Below the pieces are notes generated by a model. That model made no database searches and was not told the DNA's origin. It saw only the letters and a program-made list of their open reading frames with translations. Shown piece after piece: positions 31,638-40,273 of a DNA stretch of 64,000 nt. How positions within the stretch are numbered: position 1 is the stretch's first letter; each line of letters begins with the position of its first letter. Where the stretch lies: assembly GCA_942636505.2 (NCBI GenBank), contig CALOGB020000056.1:372001-436000 (forward strand), given 5' to 3'. A program made the position numbers and the translations under genes. Source of the stretch: an uncultured bacterium. GTDB lineage: Bacteria > Pseudomonadota > Alphaproteobacteria > Sphingomonadales > Sphingomonadaceae.

Positions 31638-32864
31638 GTGGCTGATTTCGATTATATCGCGATCGACACCAAGGGCGCCGAACGCCGCGGCCACGTCGCA
31701 GCGTCCGACATCGACGTCGCACGCGCGACCCTCGACGCACGCAAATTCTACGTCGTGAAGATCACCCCCGGCGCACCGCCGCAGGCGACCAAGGGCCGCC
31801 CGCTGTTCGGCCTCCAGCTCGGCACGCCGAAGATGTCGGGCAAGAACCTCACCCTCTTCACTCGCCAGCTCGCCACCCTGAACCGCGTCTCGCCGCTGGA
31901 AGAATCCCTCCGCACGATCACGCGGCAAACGGAACAGGACAGCGTCCGCACGATCGTGCAGCACGTCCACGCCGGCGTCGTCGAAGGCCGTCGCCTCGCC
32001 GACGCGATGGCGCGCGAACCGAAAAGCTTCCCCCCGCTCTACCGCGCGATGGTCTCCGCCGGCGAAAGCTCCGGCTCGCTGCCGACCATCCTCGACCGCC
32101 TTGCAGCGCTGCTCGAACGCCAGGCCGAAATCCGCGGCAAGCTCATCACCGCGCTCGCCTACCCCTCGATACTCGCGCTCGTCGCGTTCGGCGTCGTCAC
32201 CGCGCTGATGATGTTCGTGGTGCCGCAGGTCGTCGAGCAATTCGACACGGTCGGCCAGCAACTCCCGCTGCTCACGCGGATGGTGATGGCGTTCTCGGCG
32301 TTCCTCGTCGGATACTGGTGGGTGATGCTGCTGATCGTCGTCGGTGGTGGTTTGGCAGGTTGGCGAGCGCTCAAGGACCCGACGCTGCGGCTTGCGTTCG
32401 ACGGCTGGCTGCTCCGCATCCCGCTGCTCGGCCGCCTGATCCGCGACCTTCACGCGGCACGCATGGCGCGCACCCTCGGCACGATGGTCGCGAGCCGCCT
32501 GCCGTTGCTCGACGGTCTCAACCTCACCGCCAGCACGATCCACAATCGCCGCCTCCGCCAGGCGTCGGACCAGATCGTCGACGCGATCCGCGGCGGTGGT
32601 TCGCTCTCCGCCGCGATGCGCCGCGCCGGCGTCTTCCCGCCGCTGCTGACCTATCTCGCGGCGAGCGGAGAAGCGGCAGGCCGTCTCGACGAGATGCTGG
32701 AGCGCGCCGCCGACTATCTCGAACGCGAGTTCGACCGTTTCACCGCCACCGCATTGTCGCTGCTCGAACCGCTGATCATCGTCGTGATGGGCGGCATCGT
32801 CGCGACGATCGTGCTATCCATCCTGCTCCCGATCCTCCAGCTCAACACGCTGGCCGGACAATGA
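31638..32864 (+). CDS. gspF: Type II secretion inner-membrane platform protein GspF
   Basis: 408 residues. Duplicated T2SSF domain with three membrane helices. FDYIAIDTKGAERRGHVAASD is the cytoplasmic opening; LTLFTRQLATLNRVSPLEESL starts repeat 1 and RMARTLGTMVASRLPLLDGL repeat 2. Helices lie near residues 170-195, 220-245 and 370-400. It is the polytopic core around which GspE turns. GTG start directly behind the palindromic element, whose GGGAGGGGAGCACGTC supplies the purine-rich ribosome-binding site. Confidence 0.95.
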   Translation: MADFDYIAIDTKGAERRGHVAASDIDVARATLDARKFYVVKITPGAPPQATKGRPLFGLQLGTPKMSGKNLTLFTRQLATLNRVSPLEESLRTITRQTEQDSVRTIVQHVHAGVVEGRRLADAMAREPKSFPPLYRAMVSAGESSGSLPTILDRLAALLERQAEIRGKLITALAYPSILALVAFGVVTALMMFVVPQVVEQFDTVGQQLPLLTRMVMAFSAFLVGYWWVMLLIVVGGGLAGWRALKDPTLRLAFDGWLLRIPLLGRLIRDLHAARMARTLGTMVASRLPLLDGLNLTASTIHNRRLRQASDQIVDAIRGGGSLSAAMRRAGVFPPLLTYLAASGEAAGRLDEMLERAADYLEREFDRFTATALSLLEPLIIVVMGGIVATIVLSILLPILQLNTLAGQ

Positions 32865-33313
32865 GGTTTCGTATGCGTCCCGAACTAAAGAAACGTCGCC
32901 GCGAGGCCGGCTTTACCCTCGTCGAGCTGATGGTCGTGATCGTCATCATCGGCCTGCTAGCCACCATCGTAGCGCTCAACGTGCTGCCCTCTGGCGACAC
33001 CGCACGGATCCAGAAGGCGAAGGCCGACATCGCGCAGATCGAAGGCGGGCTGGAACTCTACAAGCTCCAGAACATGACCTTCCCCAACACCACCCAGGGG
33101 CTGAATGCGCTGGTGTCGGCACCCGCGGGTCTCGCCGATCCGTCGCGCTATCAGCGTGGCGGGTATCTGAAGAAGCTGCCGAACGATCCCTGGGGTCGCC
33201 CGTATCTCTATGCCTCGCCCGGCGCGCACGGCGAGGCCGACGTCTGGACCTTCGGGGCGGACGGCAAGGAAGGCGGCGAGGGGATCGATGCCGATATCGG
33301 CAGCTGGCAGTAA
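32861..33313 (+). CDS. gspG: Major pseudopilin GspG
   Basis: 150 residues. Prepilin leader with cleavage after Gly in EAGFTLVELMVVIVIIGLLATI (F+1, E+5), the N-methylation/assembly motif. The globular part carries TFPNTTQGLNALVSAP and NDPWGRPYLYASPGAHGEADVWTFGADGKEGGEG, the calcium-binding GspG C-terminus. It forms the pseudopilus piston. The ATG overlaps the gspF stop; a second in-frame ATG at 32873, with GAGG upstream, is an equally credible start and changes only the leader. Confidence 0.95.
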   Translation: MRFRMRPELKKRRREAGFTLVELMVVIVIIGLLATIVALNVLPSGDTARIQKAKADIAQIEGGLELYKLQNMTFPNTTQGLNALVSAPAGLADPSRYQRGGYLKKLPNDPWGRPYLYASPGAHGEADVWTFGADGKEGGEGIDADIGSWQ

Positions 33314-33758
33314 GCGCGAAGGCGGTTTCACGCTGGTCGAGCTGATGGTCGTCGTCACGATCATCGGCTTGGCCTCCGCGGTAGCCGTGCTCGTCATGCC
33401 GGACCCTCGCGGCCGCGTGCTCGACGAGGCGACGCGCTTCGCCCTGCGTACCCGCGCCGCGCACGATTCGGCGATCGTCGAGGCGCGTCCGGTGAGCGTC
33501 TGGATCAGCGGTGGCGGCTACGGCTTCGACCGGCGGCTGGCAGGCGGTTGGACGCCGATCGCGGAGAAACCGATGCGCGTCGAACGCTGGAACGAGGGTA
33601 CCAGGGCCAGCATCGGTGACACTACCGGCCGGATGCGCGTGACGTTCGACCCGACCGGCCTCGTCGATCGCCCCGCGGAGATCCGCCTCGATCGCGGTGG
33701 CGTCGCGGCGACCGTCCACATCGACGCCGACGGTAGCGTAAGAGCCGATGCGGGCTGA
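33288..33758 (+). CDS. gspH: Minor pseudopilin GspH
   Basis: 156 residues from MPISAAGSKREGGFTLVEL. Prepilin cleavage at GG/FTLVE, then a hydrophobic helix, and a beta-rich domain with ARPVSVWISGGGYGFDRR typical of GspH/FimT. It belongs to the pseudopilus tip complex with GspI, J and K. The start was set by GGCGAGGGG before the ATG and by the leader length; it overlaps gspG by 26 nt. A longer frame upstream would only translate gspG out of frame. Confidence 0.9.
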   Translation: MPISAAGSKREGGFTLVELMVVVTIIGLASAVAVLVMPDPRGRVLDEATRFALRTRAAHDSAIVEARPVSVWISGGGYGFDRRLAGGWTPIAEKPMRVERWNEGTRASIGDTTGRMRVTFDPTGLVDRPAEIRLDRGGVAATVHIDADGSVRADAG

Positions 33759-34119
33759 GCGCGGCTTCACCCTCATAGAAATCATGGTCGCGCTGGCGGT
33801 GTTCAGCCTTGCGGCGATGGCACTCGTGCGTCTGGAAAGCGCGACAATCCGCGGCGCCTCGATCCTCGACGAAACGCTGGTCGCGCAGATGGTCGCGCGC
33901 AACGTCGCGATCGACGCGGTCACCAGCGCGCAGCCACCGACGGCAGGCCGCGTCACCGGCGTCGAGACGAACGGCGGCCAGCCCTGGACGTGGACCCGAC
34001 AGGTCAGCGCGCTCGGCGGATCGAGCGTGCTGCGGATCGACGTGGCGGTCGCGGATCGCACGGGCACGCAACTCGGCCGCCTGACGATGGTGCGACCCGC
34101 GCCGCGGATGGTGATGTGA
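33748..34119 (+). CDS. gspI: Minor pseudopilin GspI
   Basis: 123 residues. Very short leader MRAERG/FTLIEIMVALAVFSLAAMAL, then the conserved LVAQMVARNVAID segment of GspI and a small beta domain ending in RLTMVRPAP. It nucleates the tip complex with GspJ and GspK. Overlaps the end of gspH by 11 nt. Confidence 0.92.
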   Translation: MRAERGFTLIEIMVALAVFSLAAMALVRLESATIRGASILDETLVAQMVARNVAIDAVTSAQPPTAGRVTGVETNGGQPWTWTRQVSALGGSSVLRIDVAVADRTGTQLGRLTMVRPAPRMVM

Positions 34120-34802
34120 CGCCTCCGAAAACCGAGGCCGGCTTCACTCTTATCGAAGTCATGGTGTCGCTCATGATCTTCGGCATGATCGCCGCCGCGG
34201 GCGTGGCGATCCTGTCGTTCAGCGTGAAGGCGCAGAGTTCGACCGGCGCCAAGCTCGACGACATCAGCGCGCTCACGCGGACGATGTCGATCCTGTCCGC
34301 CGATCTCGCCCAGGCCACCAATCGCGCTACTCGCGACGAGGCAGGCACCAGCGTTCCCGCATTCATCGGGGAGAGCGGGTCGGGTGTAACGCCGATGCTC
34401 CGCCTAGTCCGCGCCGGCTGGAGCAATATCGACGGTGCGGCGCGCTCCAGCATGCAGAAGGTCGCCTACCGCGTCGATGGCGGCGTGTTCCAGCGGATCG
34501 CCTATCCGATGGTCGACGGCGCGCAGCCACTGCCGCCTGCGGCGTTGCTCACCAAAGTCCGCCAGGTCGCACTCCGCTATCGCATCGCGGGCGCCTGGAG
34601 CGATCGATGGGACGGTGCGAGCGGCAGGCCGTTGCCAGATGCAATGGAGCTTACCGTCCAGCGCGATGACGGGACACAGTTCCGCCAGATGTTCCTCGTC
34701 GGCACCAGTTACATCCCGGCGCCATCCGATGGAACGAGTCCCGCCGTCACGCCACCTACGGGCACCCCTCCGGGACAGGAGACGCCCGGTGCGCGCACCT
34801 GA
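34116..34802 (+). CDS. gspJ: Minor pseudopilin GspJ
   Basis: 228 residues. GTG start overlapping the gspI stop (GTGA). Leader TPPKTEAG/FTLIEVMVSLMIFGMIAAAGV; the globular domain contains LVRAGWSNIDGAARSSMQKVAYRVDGGVFQRIAYP, characteristic of GspJ. The C-terminus ends in a Pro/Thr/Gly-rich tail (~25 residues, SDGTSPAVTPPTGTPPGQE) that looks disordered. Tip-complex component. Confidence 0.92.
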   Translation: MTPPKTEAGFTLIEVMVSLMIFGMIAAAGVAILSFSVKAQSSTGAKLDDISALTRTMSILSADLAQATNRATRDEAGTSVPAFIGESGSGVTPMLRLVRAGWSNIDGAARSSMQKVAYRVDGGVFQRIAYPMVDGAQPLPPAALLTKVRQVALRYRIAGAWSDRWDGASGRPLPDAMELTVQRDDGTQFRQMFLVGTSYIPAPSDGTSPAVTPPTGTPPGQETPGART

Positions 34803-35787
34803 TCGCGGCATTCCGCGCGGGCAAGAGCGGGGTGCAGCGTTGCTCACCGTCCTGATGCTCGTCGCGATCATCGCGGTGATGGCCGGCGCGGCCCTGGAGA
34901 AACTCCGGCTGTCGACTCGCCTCGCGAGCAACGCCGCGACCGGCGAGCAGGCGCGCGCCTATGCGCTCGCGGCGGAGACGATGGCGCTGACCCGAGTCTC
35001 CAACCTGCTCGCGCCAAAGCCAAGCCGGGTCACGCTGGCCGGCGGCTGGAGCAACACCCCGTTCGGCCTGCCGGTACCCGGAGGCTTCGCGACCGCGCGG
35101 GTGCGTGACGGTGCCAACTGTTTCAACCTGAACTCTCTCGTCGGCATGACGACCCCCGGCGTCTACGTCGCGCGTGGCGACGTGCGGCCGCAGTTCGTCC
35201 GCCTGATGCGGTTGCGCGACGTACCCGTGCAGGTCGCGGAACAGGTCGCGGCGGGCACGACCGACTGGATCGACAGCGATCAGGACCAGTCACCGATGGG
35301 GGCCGAGGACGGCGCATATCTCGGCCGCGTGCCGTCGTACCGCACCGCCGGCACGCTGATGAGCGACCCCAGCGAACTGCGCGCGATCGCCGGGATGACG
35401 CCTGAGATCTACACGAAGATCCGGCCGTGGATCTGCACGCTGCCCTTCGCCAGGCCCTCGCCGATTAACGTCAACACGCTGCTGCCCGAACAGTCCGTGC
35501 TGCTGGCGATGATGTATCCCGATACGCTGTCGGTCGGTGCCGCCCAGCAACTGCTGCTGCGGCGACCGGTGCAGGGCTATGCGACCTTCGACGAAATGCA
35601 GAAGGGCGCGTCGTTGCTCGGCGCCGCCAATATCGCGCCCGGCGCGGACGCGCAGGTGCTGTCGAAATGGTTCACGCTCGATATCGACGTGACGCTCGGC
35701 ACGACACAAATGCAGGAACGTGCGCTGATCGACGCGAACCGGCTTCCCGCGCAGCTCGTATCGCGGCAATGGGGCGAGCCATCATGA
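34789..35787 (+). CDS. gspK: Pseudopilin tip protein GspK
   Basis: 332 residues. GTG start with AGGAG eight bases before; overlaps gspJ by 14 nt. The leader RGQERG/AALLTVLMLVAIIAVMAGAALEKLRLS lacks Glu at +5, as is typical of GspK, which caps the pseudopilus. The large alpha-helical insertion and the SAM-like segment (ELRAIAGMTPEIYTKIRPWICTLP; PINVNTLLPEQSVLLAMMYP) are present. It probably contacts the secretin during substrate export. Confidence 0.92.
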   Translation: MRAPDRGIPRGQERGAALLTVLMLVAIIAVMAGAALEKLRLSTRLASNAATGEQARAYALAAETMALTRVSNLLAPKPSRVTLAGGWSNTPFGLPVPGGFATARVRDGANCFNLNSLVGMTTPGVYVARGDVRPQFVRLMRLRDVPVQVAEQVAAGTTDWIDSDQDQSPMGAEDGAYLGRVPSYRTAGTLMSDPSELRAIAGMTPEIYTKIRPWICTLPFARPSPINVNTLLPEQSVLLAMMYPDTLSVGAAQQLLLRRPVQGYATFDEMQKGASLLGAANIAPGADAQVLSKWFTLDIDVTLGTTQMQERALIDANRLPAQLVSRQWGEPS

Positions 35788-36869
35788 CGACTTTGCTGTT
35801 CCTTCCCGCCGGCGAGACCGGATATCGCTGGATGCGCGTCGCGGACGCGCGCGTGGTTGGGGAGGGGGAGGGTATCCCCGATGCGATCGACGACGAGACG
35901 ATCGCGGTGGCGCCTGCCGACGCGGTGACGCTGCACTGGGCGGAACTGCCGTCGCGGTCTGCGGCGCAGGCTACGGCGGCCGCGCGTATCCTGGCGAGCG
36001 AGGCGAGTGCGTCGCCGCTCGCCGAACTTCATGTCGCAGTCGGTGACGAAGGCGCGAGCGAACGACCGATCGGCGTCGTCGGTGCGGCGACGATGCGCGA
36101 CTGGCTGCTGATGTTGGCGGAGGCAGGCGTCGATCCGGTCGCGGTAATTCCCGCACCGATGCTCATCCCACGGCCTGAAGAAGGGTTCGCGCGCGCGCAA
36201 CTCGCTGGCAGCGGTGTCGTGCGTGGTACGTCCAGCGGGTTCGCGGACGAGGCACGACTGACGGAGTTGGTGACCGGCGGCACCGCGCCCGCGACGATCG
36301 ACCGCGATGTGCTGGAGGCAGCGATCGTCGCCGCCGCCATGTCACCGCCCCTGGATCTGCGGCAGGGGCCGTTCGCGCGGCGGCGAAGGTTCGCAATCGA
36401 CTGGGGGCTGATCCGACGGCTTGCGCTGTTGTCGCTGACGATCCTGGCCGTGACGCTGGCGATCTCGCTCGTCCGCATCGCGAAATATAGCTTCGGCGCG
36501 GATGCCCTGGAGGCGGAAGCGAATACGGTGGCGGTCACCGGCTTGCCGCGCGGCGAGACGGTGGTCGACGCCAGCCGCCAGCTCGACGAGCGCCTGTCGC
36601 GCGTGCGCGGACCGGGGCTAGGCTTCACCAGCACGACCGCGGCGGTCTTCGCGGCGGTACGTGCGACGCCCGGCACCGAAGTCACCGCGCTCGATTTCCA
36701 GGCGAACGGCGACCTGCGCCTGTCGGTGGCCGTCGAACGCGAAGCCTTGGCGACCGACCTGAAGCGCGCGCTCGAAGCCGCCGGCTTCTCGGTCCGCGCG
36801 GGCGTGTTCCAGGCGGCAGCCGGTCGCGTGACGGGCGAACTCACGATCAGCCCGGAGAGCGGACGATGA
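35784..36869 (+). CDS. gspL: Type II secretion platform protein GspL
   Basis: 361 residues. The cytoplasmic actin-like domain (residues ~1-210, MTTLLFLPAGETGYRWMRV…; DPVAVIPAPMLIPRPEEG) binds GspE. One membrane helix follows (~212-235, LALLSLTILAVTLAISLVRI), then a periplasmic ferredoxin-like domain (TEVTALDFQANGDLRLSVAVE…GFSVRAGVFQAAAGRVTGELTI). The ATG overlaps the gspK stop. Length and order are as in alphaproteobacterial gspL. Confidence 0.9.
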   Translation: MTTLLFLPAGETGYRWMRVADARVVGEGEGIPDAIDDETIAVAPADAVTLHWAELPSRSAAQATAAARILASEASASPLAELHVAVGDEGASERPIGVVGAATMRDWLLMLAEAGVDPVAVIPAPMLIPRPEEGFARAQLAGSGVVRGTSSGFADEARLTELVTGGTAPATIDRDVLEAAIVAAAMSPPLDLRQGPFARRRRFAIDWGLIRRLALLSLTILAVTLAISLVRIAKYSFGADALEAEANTVAVTGLPRGETVVDASRQLDERLSRVRGPGLGFTSTTAAVFAAVRATPGTEVTALDFQANGDLRLSVAVEREALATDLKRALEAAGFSVRAGVFQAAAGRVTGELTISPESGR

Positions 36870-37342
36870 CCGGACTGAAGACGTGGTTCGAAGGACGTTC
36901 GCTCAGGGAGCGGCGATTGTTGCTCGTGATGGCGGGGCTCGCGGTCCTCACGCTGCTGTGGGCGCTGATCATCCGCCCGGTCGGCGACGGCCTGTCGAGC
37001 GCGCGCGAGCGTCACGCCGACGCCGTCACCCGGCTCGGCGAAACGCGCGCGCAAGTCGCGACGTTGCGCGATATCCAGCGGACTCGCGCCACCCCGCTGA
37101 CCGGCACGCTGGCCGATGCGGTGCGCGCAGAGGCGGATCAGGCCGGCTTCGCGCTCGCCTCGCTCGATCAGGATGGCGCGAGCCGGGTGCGGGTTAGTAT
37201 CCAATCGGCACGTCCCGCTGCACTGACCGCGTGGCTCGCGCGCCTCGAACGGCTCGGCATTCTCGTCGATTCGGTGGCGATGACCGACAAGGGCGACAAG
37301 ACCGTCGGCGTCGCGCTTACGTTGAAGGTGCGCGCGGCATGA
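36866..37342 (+). CDS. gspM: Type II secretion platform protein GspM
   Basis: 158 residues. Short cytoplasmic start (MTGLKTWFEGRSLRERRLLLVM), one membrane helix (~residues 18-38), a helical stalk (SSARERHADAVTRLGETRAQVATL) and a periplasmic domain that pairs with GspL. The start overlaps the gspL stop. Sequence identity within the family is low; position and layout carry the call. Confidence 0.88.
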   Translation: MTGLKTWFEGRSLRERRLLLVMAGLAVLTLLWALIIRPVGDGLSSARERHADAVTRLGETRAQVATLRDIQRTRATPLTGTLADAVRAEADQAGFALASLDQDGASRVRVSIQSARPAALTAWLARLERLGILVDSVAMTDKGDKTVGVALTLKVRAA

Positions 37343-38064
37343 GGCGGATCCGTTTGCGTACCGGCCCCGCCGCGCTGTTCGGCGGGATGCTGCTGATCGC
37401 GCTGATCGTCTTCCTGCCGATGCGGGCAGTGCTCGGCTGGGTCGGCGTCGGCGACGAGGGGCTGGTCGCGCGGCGCGTGTCGGGGACGATCTGGGGCGCG
37501 ACGCTGACCGAAGCGCGGTTCGGCGATCTCGCGCTCGGCGATCTGCACGCTCGGCTGTCGCCTCTGCCGCTGCTGGTCGGTCGCGCGACGATCGTCTTTG
37601 CCGGTCCCGAATCGGTGTCGGCCAAGCCGTTGCGCGGGTCGGCGAGCGTCAGTCGCCACGGCTTCGGCGTCGACCACATGACCGCCACGGTCGCGACCGG
37701 CCGGCTGTTCGCGCCGGTGCCCGTATCCGCGCTCGACCTTGACGACGTGTCGGTCCGCTTCCGCGATGGCCAGTGCGAAGCCGCCGAGGGCCGCGTCCGC
37801 GCGACGCTGGCGGGTGACGTCGGCGGGATCACCTTGCCGCAGTCGGTGAGCGGCACCGCACGGTGCGACGGCACGGCGCTGCTGCTTCCGCTGGCGAGCC
37901 AGTCCGGGACCGAGAGCATCGGGCTCCGGATCGAGGGGGCAGGAACCTATCGCGCCGAGCTGTCGCTGCGTCCGTCTGATCCGCTGGCGATCCAAAAGCT
38001 CGAGCAGGCGGGCTTCGTGAGCGGCCCGAACGGATACAAGCTCGCGATCGAGGGACGTTTTTGA
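37339..38064 (+). CDS. gspN: Type II secretion protein GspN
   Basis: 241 residues, last gene of the cluster. N-terminal membrane helix (residues ~10-30, ALFGGMLLIALIVFLPMRAVL), then a periplasmic beta-rich domain opening LVARRVSGTIWGATLTEARFGDLALGDLHARLSPLPLL, the T2SSN signature. GspN is optional in many systems and its role is unclear. It starts in the gspM stop (ATGA). No prepilin peptidase (gspO) follows, so processing must rely on a peptidase elsewhere. Confidence 0.88.
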   Translation: MRRIRLRTGPAALFGGMLLIALIVFLPMRAVLGWVGVGDEGLVARRVSGTIWGATLTEARFGDLALGDLHARLSPLPLLVGRATIVFAGPESVSAKPLRGSASVSRHGFGVDHMTATVATGRLFAPVPVSALDLDDVSVRFRDGQCEAAEGRVRATLAGDVGGITLPQSVSGTARCDGTALLLPLASQSGTESIGLRIEGAGTYRAELSLRPSDPLAIQKLEQAGFVSGPNGYKLAIEGRF

Positions 38065-38129
38065 TGTCTTTTTGGCAAGTCGACGGTTGACGCCGCCCGG
38101 CGACCCCCGCTAGGGGGCGATGCCTACGC

Positions 38130-38207
38130 GGCGGTCGTAGTTCAATTGGTTAGAGCGTCGGCTTGTGATGCCGGATGTTGCGGGTTCAAGTCCCGTCGGT
38201 CGCCCCA
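38130..38207 (+). tRNA. tRNA-His (GTG anticodon)
   Basis: Acceptor GCGGTCG/CGGTCGC with two G-T pairs, plus the extra G-1 (38130) facing C73, diagnostic of tRNA-His. Anticodon arm TCGGC-TTGTGAT-GCCGG; CCA is encoded (38205-38207). A TTGACG with 18-bp spacing to TAGGGG (38087-38116) may be its promoter, but the -10 is weak. Confidence 0.95.
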
Positions 38208-38318
38208 TTTTCCCATTATTTTTCCGAGCCTCCCCAACGTGAGCGCTTTGGGCTGGTAAAATCGGCTGGAAAATAATATTTCGCCTCCCGGTAATTTTAT
38301 TCTCCTCAGGAGCCGGCG

Positions 38319-39368
38319 ATGACAGCGGTTTGGGACCTTCCCGATTTCGACGACCACGAGGGCGTTCATGCCTTCACCGATCCCGAATCGGGCTTGCACG
38401 CGGTGATCGCGGTGCACTCGACCAAGCTCGGGCCGGCAGCCGGCGGCGCACGCTTCTGGCATTATGCCGACAACGGCCGCGCGGTGACCGATGCGTTGCG
38501 TCTGTCGCGCGGCATGAGCTTCAAGAACGCGATGGCGGGTCTGGAGCTGGGCGGCGGCAAGGGCGTGGTCCTCGCGGCCAAGCCCGGCGACGTCATCACC
38601 ACCGCCCAGCTCGAGGCGTTCGGTCGCGCGGTCGACTCGCTCGGCGGGCGTTACGTGACGGCCGAGGACGTCGGCATGTCCGAAGACCGCATGAAGGTGA
38701 TCGCCAGCCAGACGCGCTACGTCTCCGGCCTGCCGGTCGCGAGCGGCGCTGCGGGTGGCGATCCCGGGCCGTACACCGCGCTCGGCATCTATCTTGGCGT
38801 GAAGGCAGCCGCACAGCGTGGTCTCGGTGCGACCGACATGAAGGGCGTGCGCGTCGCGATCCAGGGCGTCGGTTCGGTCGGCGGCGGGCTCGCGCGGTTG
38901 CTCGCGAAGGACGGCGCGGTGCTGACGCTGGCGGACGTCGACGAGGGCCGTGCGCAGAAGCTGGCCGGCGAACTCGGCGCGACCGCGGTGGCGGCCGAGG
39001 CGATCCTGACGACCGAGGCGGATATCTTCAGCCCGAACGCGCTGGGTGCGATCCTGACCGAGATGTCGATCGCGGCGCTGAAGGCGAAGGTCGTTGCAGG
39101 TGGTGCGAACAACCAGCTGAGCGTTCGTGAAGACGGTGCGCGGCTGCATGCTCGCGGTATCCTGTATGCGCCGGATTACGTGATCAACGCAGGCGGGATC
39201 ATCAATGTTGGCCTCGAGTATCTGGGTCATGGCGACGAAGCCGAGGTGAAGGCGCGGATCGCGCGCATCCCCGAGCGCCTGATCGAGGTTTGGAACGAGA
39301 GCGATCGTTTGGGCGAGCCTTCGTCGGACGTCGCAGACAGCATCGCGAAGGGCTTGATCGGCCGCTAA
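38319..39368 (+). CDS. Leucine-dehydrogenase-like amino acid dehydrogenase
   Basis: 349 residues, of the Glu/Leu/Phe/Val dehydrogenase family. It would oxidatively deaminate a branched-chain amino acid to its 2-oxo acid with NAD+. The substrate pocket and catalytic Lys are in LELGGGKGVVLA, with LGPAAGGARFWHY upstream and YVTAEDVGMSEDRM. The Rossmann domain starts VRVAIQGVGSVGGGLARLLA, with ADV after the second strand favouring NAD. The GGANNQLS and YAPDYVINAGGIINV segments are intact. Leu versus Val/Ile preference cannot be read here. An AGGAG ribosome-binding site precedes the ATG. Monocistronic between tRNA-His and the ccm operon. Confidence 0.9.
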   Translation: MTAVWDLPDFDDHEGVHAFTDPESGLHAVIAVHSTKLGPAAGGARFWHYADNGRAVTDALRLSRGMSFKNAMAGLELGGGKGVVLAAKPGDVITTAQLEAFGRAVDSLGGRYVTAEDVGMSEDRMKVIASQTRYVSGLPVASGAAGGDPGPYTALGIYLGVKAAAQRGLGATDMKGVRVAIQGVGSVGGGLARLLAKDGAVLTLADVDEGRAQKLAGELGATAVAAEAILTTEADIFSPNALGAILTEMSIAALKAKVVAGGANNQLSVREDGARLHARGILYAPDYVINAGGIINVGLEYLGHGDEAEVKARIARIPERLIEVWNESDRLGEPSSDVADSIAKGLIGR

Positions 39369-39373
39369 GCGTC

Positions 39374-39509
39374 CTTCTCCCCTCCGGGGAGAAGGTGGCA
39401 CGAAGTGCCGGATGAGGGGAGTTGGGGTAAACGACCCGAGCCTCACGCCCCTCACCCTCCCACCGCAAGTGCGGCGGGCCCCTCCCTCTCCCCAAAGGGG
39501 GGAGAGGGC
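39374..39509. repeat. Palindromic element before ccmC
   Basis: CCTTCTCCCCTCCGGGGAGA left arm and CTCCCTCTCCCCAAAGGGGG right arm, with inner GAGGGG…CCCCTC arms. Related to 5191-5330. It occupies most of the gap between the dehydrogenase and ccmC. Confidence 0.82.
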
Positions 39510-39547
39510 TTTAAGTCCGCGATGACTTGCCATAATGGCTATCCCCA

Positions 39548-40273
39548 GTGGCCACCCTACACGCCTTCGCAAACCCCGCGCGCTTCCTGAAGATCGCCAA
39601 GCCGTTGACGCTGTTGCTCTTCTGGGCCGGCGTCGCGCTGATCGTGCTGGGCTGCTGGGCGGGCCTGACGCAGACCCCGCCGGATTATCTCCAGGGCGAG
39701 ACGGTCCGCATCCTCTACATCCACGTCCCCGCCGCTTGGCTCGGGATGGGCGGGTGGAGCGGGATCGCGATCTCCAGCACCATGTTCCTCGTCTGGCGCC
39801 ACCCGCTTGCCAGCGTCGCCGCGCGCGCGATCGCGCTGCCGGGTGCGGTGTTTGCGGCTCTATGTCTCATGACCGGCTCGATCTGGGGACGGCCGACCTG
39901 GGGAACATGGTGGCAATGGGACGGCCGGCTGACCTCGATGCTGCTGCTGTTCTTCGTCTATCTCGGCTACATGGCGCTTGCGAAGGCCGACGCGGATCGT
40001 GGCGGCGACGGGCGCGTGCCAGCGCTGTACGGGATCGCCGGATCGGTGCTGTTGCCGATCATCCGCTATTCGGTGGTGTGGTGGAACACGCTGCACCAAG
40101 GGCCAAGCATCGGCCTCACGCAATCGACGATCGACGGGTCGATCCTCTGGCCGCTGCCGATCATGTTGGCGGGGTTCACCTTTGTGTTCGCCGGCATCGT
40201 GTTGATGCGGATGCGGACGATGCTGGCCGTGGCGAAGTCCGAAGCCCGCATGCGCCGGATGGCAAGAGCATGA
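39548..40273 (+). CDS. ccmC: Haem exporter/handling protein CcmC
   Basis: 241 residues, six membrane helices. The tryptophan-rich periplasmic loop WGTWWQWDGRLTSMLLLF (~residues 117-134) and flanking His in YIHVPAAW and NTLHQGPS bind haem for transfer to CcmE. GTG start. First gene of ccmCDEFGHI. The CcmA and CcmB ABC subunits are not in this operon. It feeds c-type cytochrome assembly in the periplasm, for example the cytochrome c lipoprotein at 9464. Confidence 0.95.
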   Translation: MATLHAFANPARFLKIAKPLTLLLFWAGVALIVLGCWAGLTQTPPDYLQGETVRILYIHVPAAWLGMGGWSGIAISSTMFLVWRHPLASVAARAIALPGAVFAALCLMTGSIWGRPTWGTWWQWDGRLTSMLLLFFVYLGYMALAKADADRGGDGRVPALYGIAGSVLLPIIRYSVVWWNTLHQGPSIGLTQSTIDGSILWPLPIMLAGFTFVFAGIVLMRMRTMLAVAKSEARMRRMARA

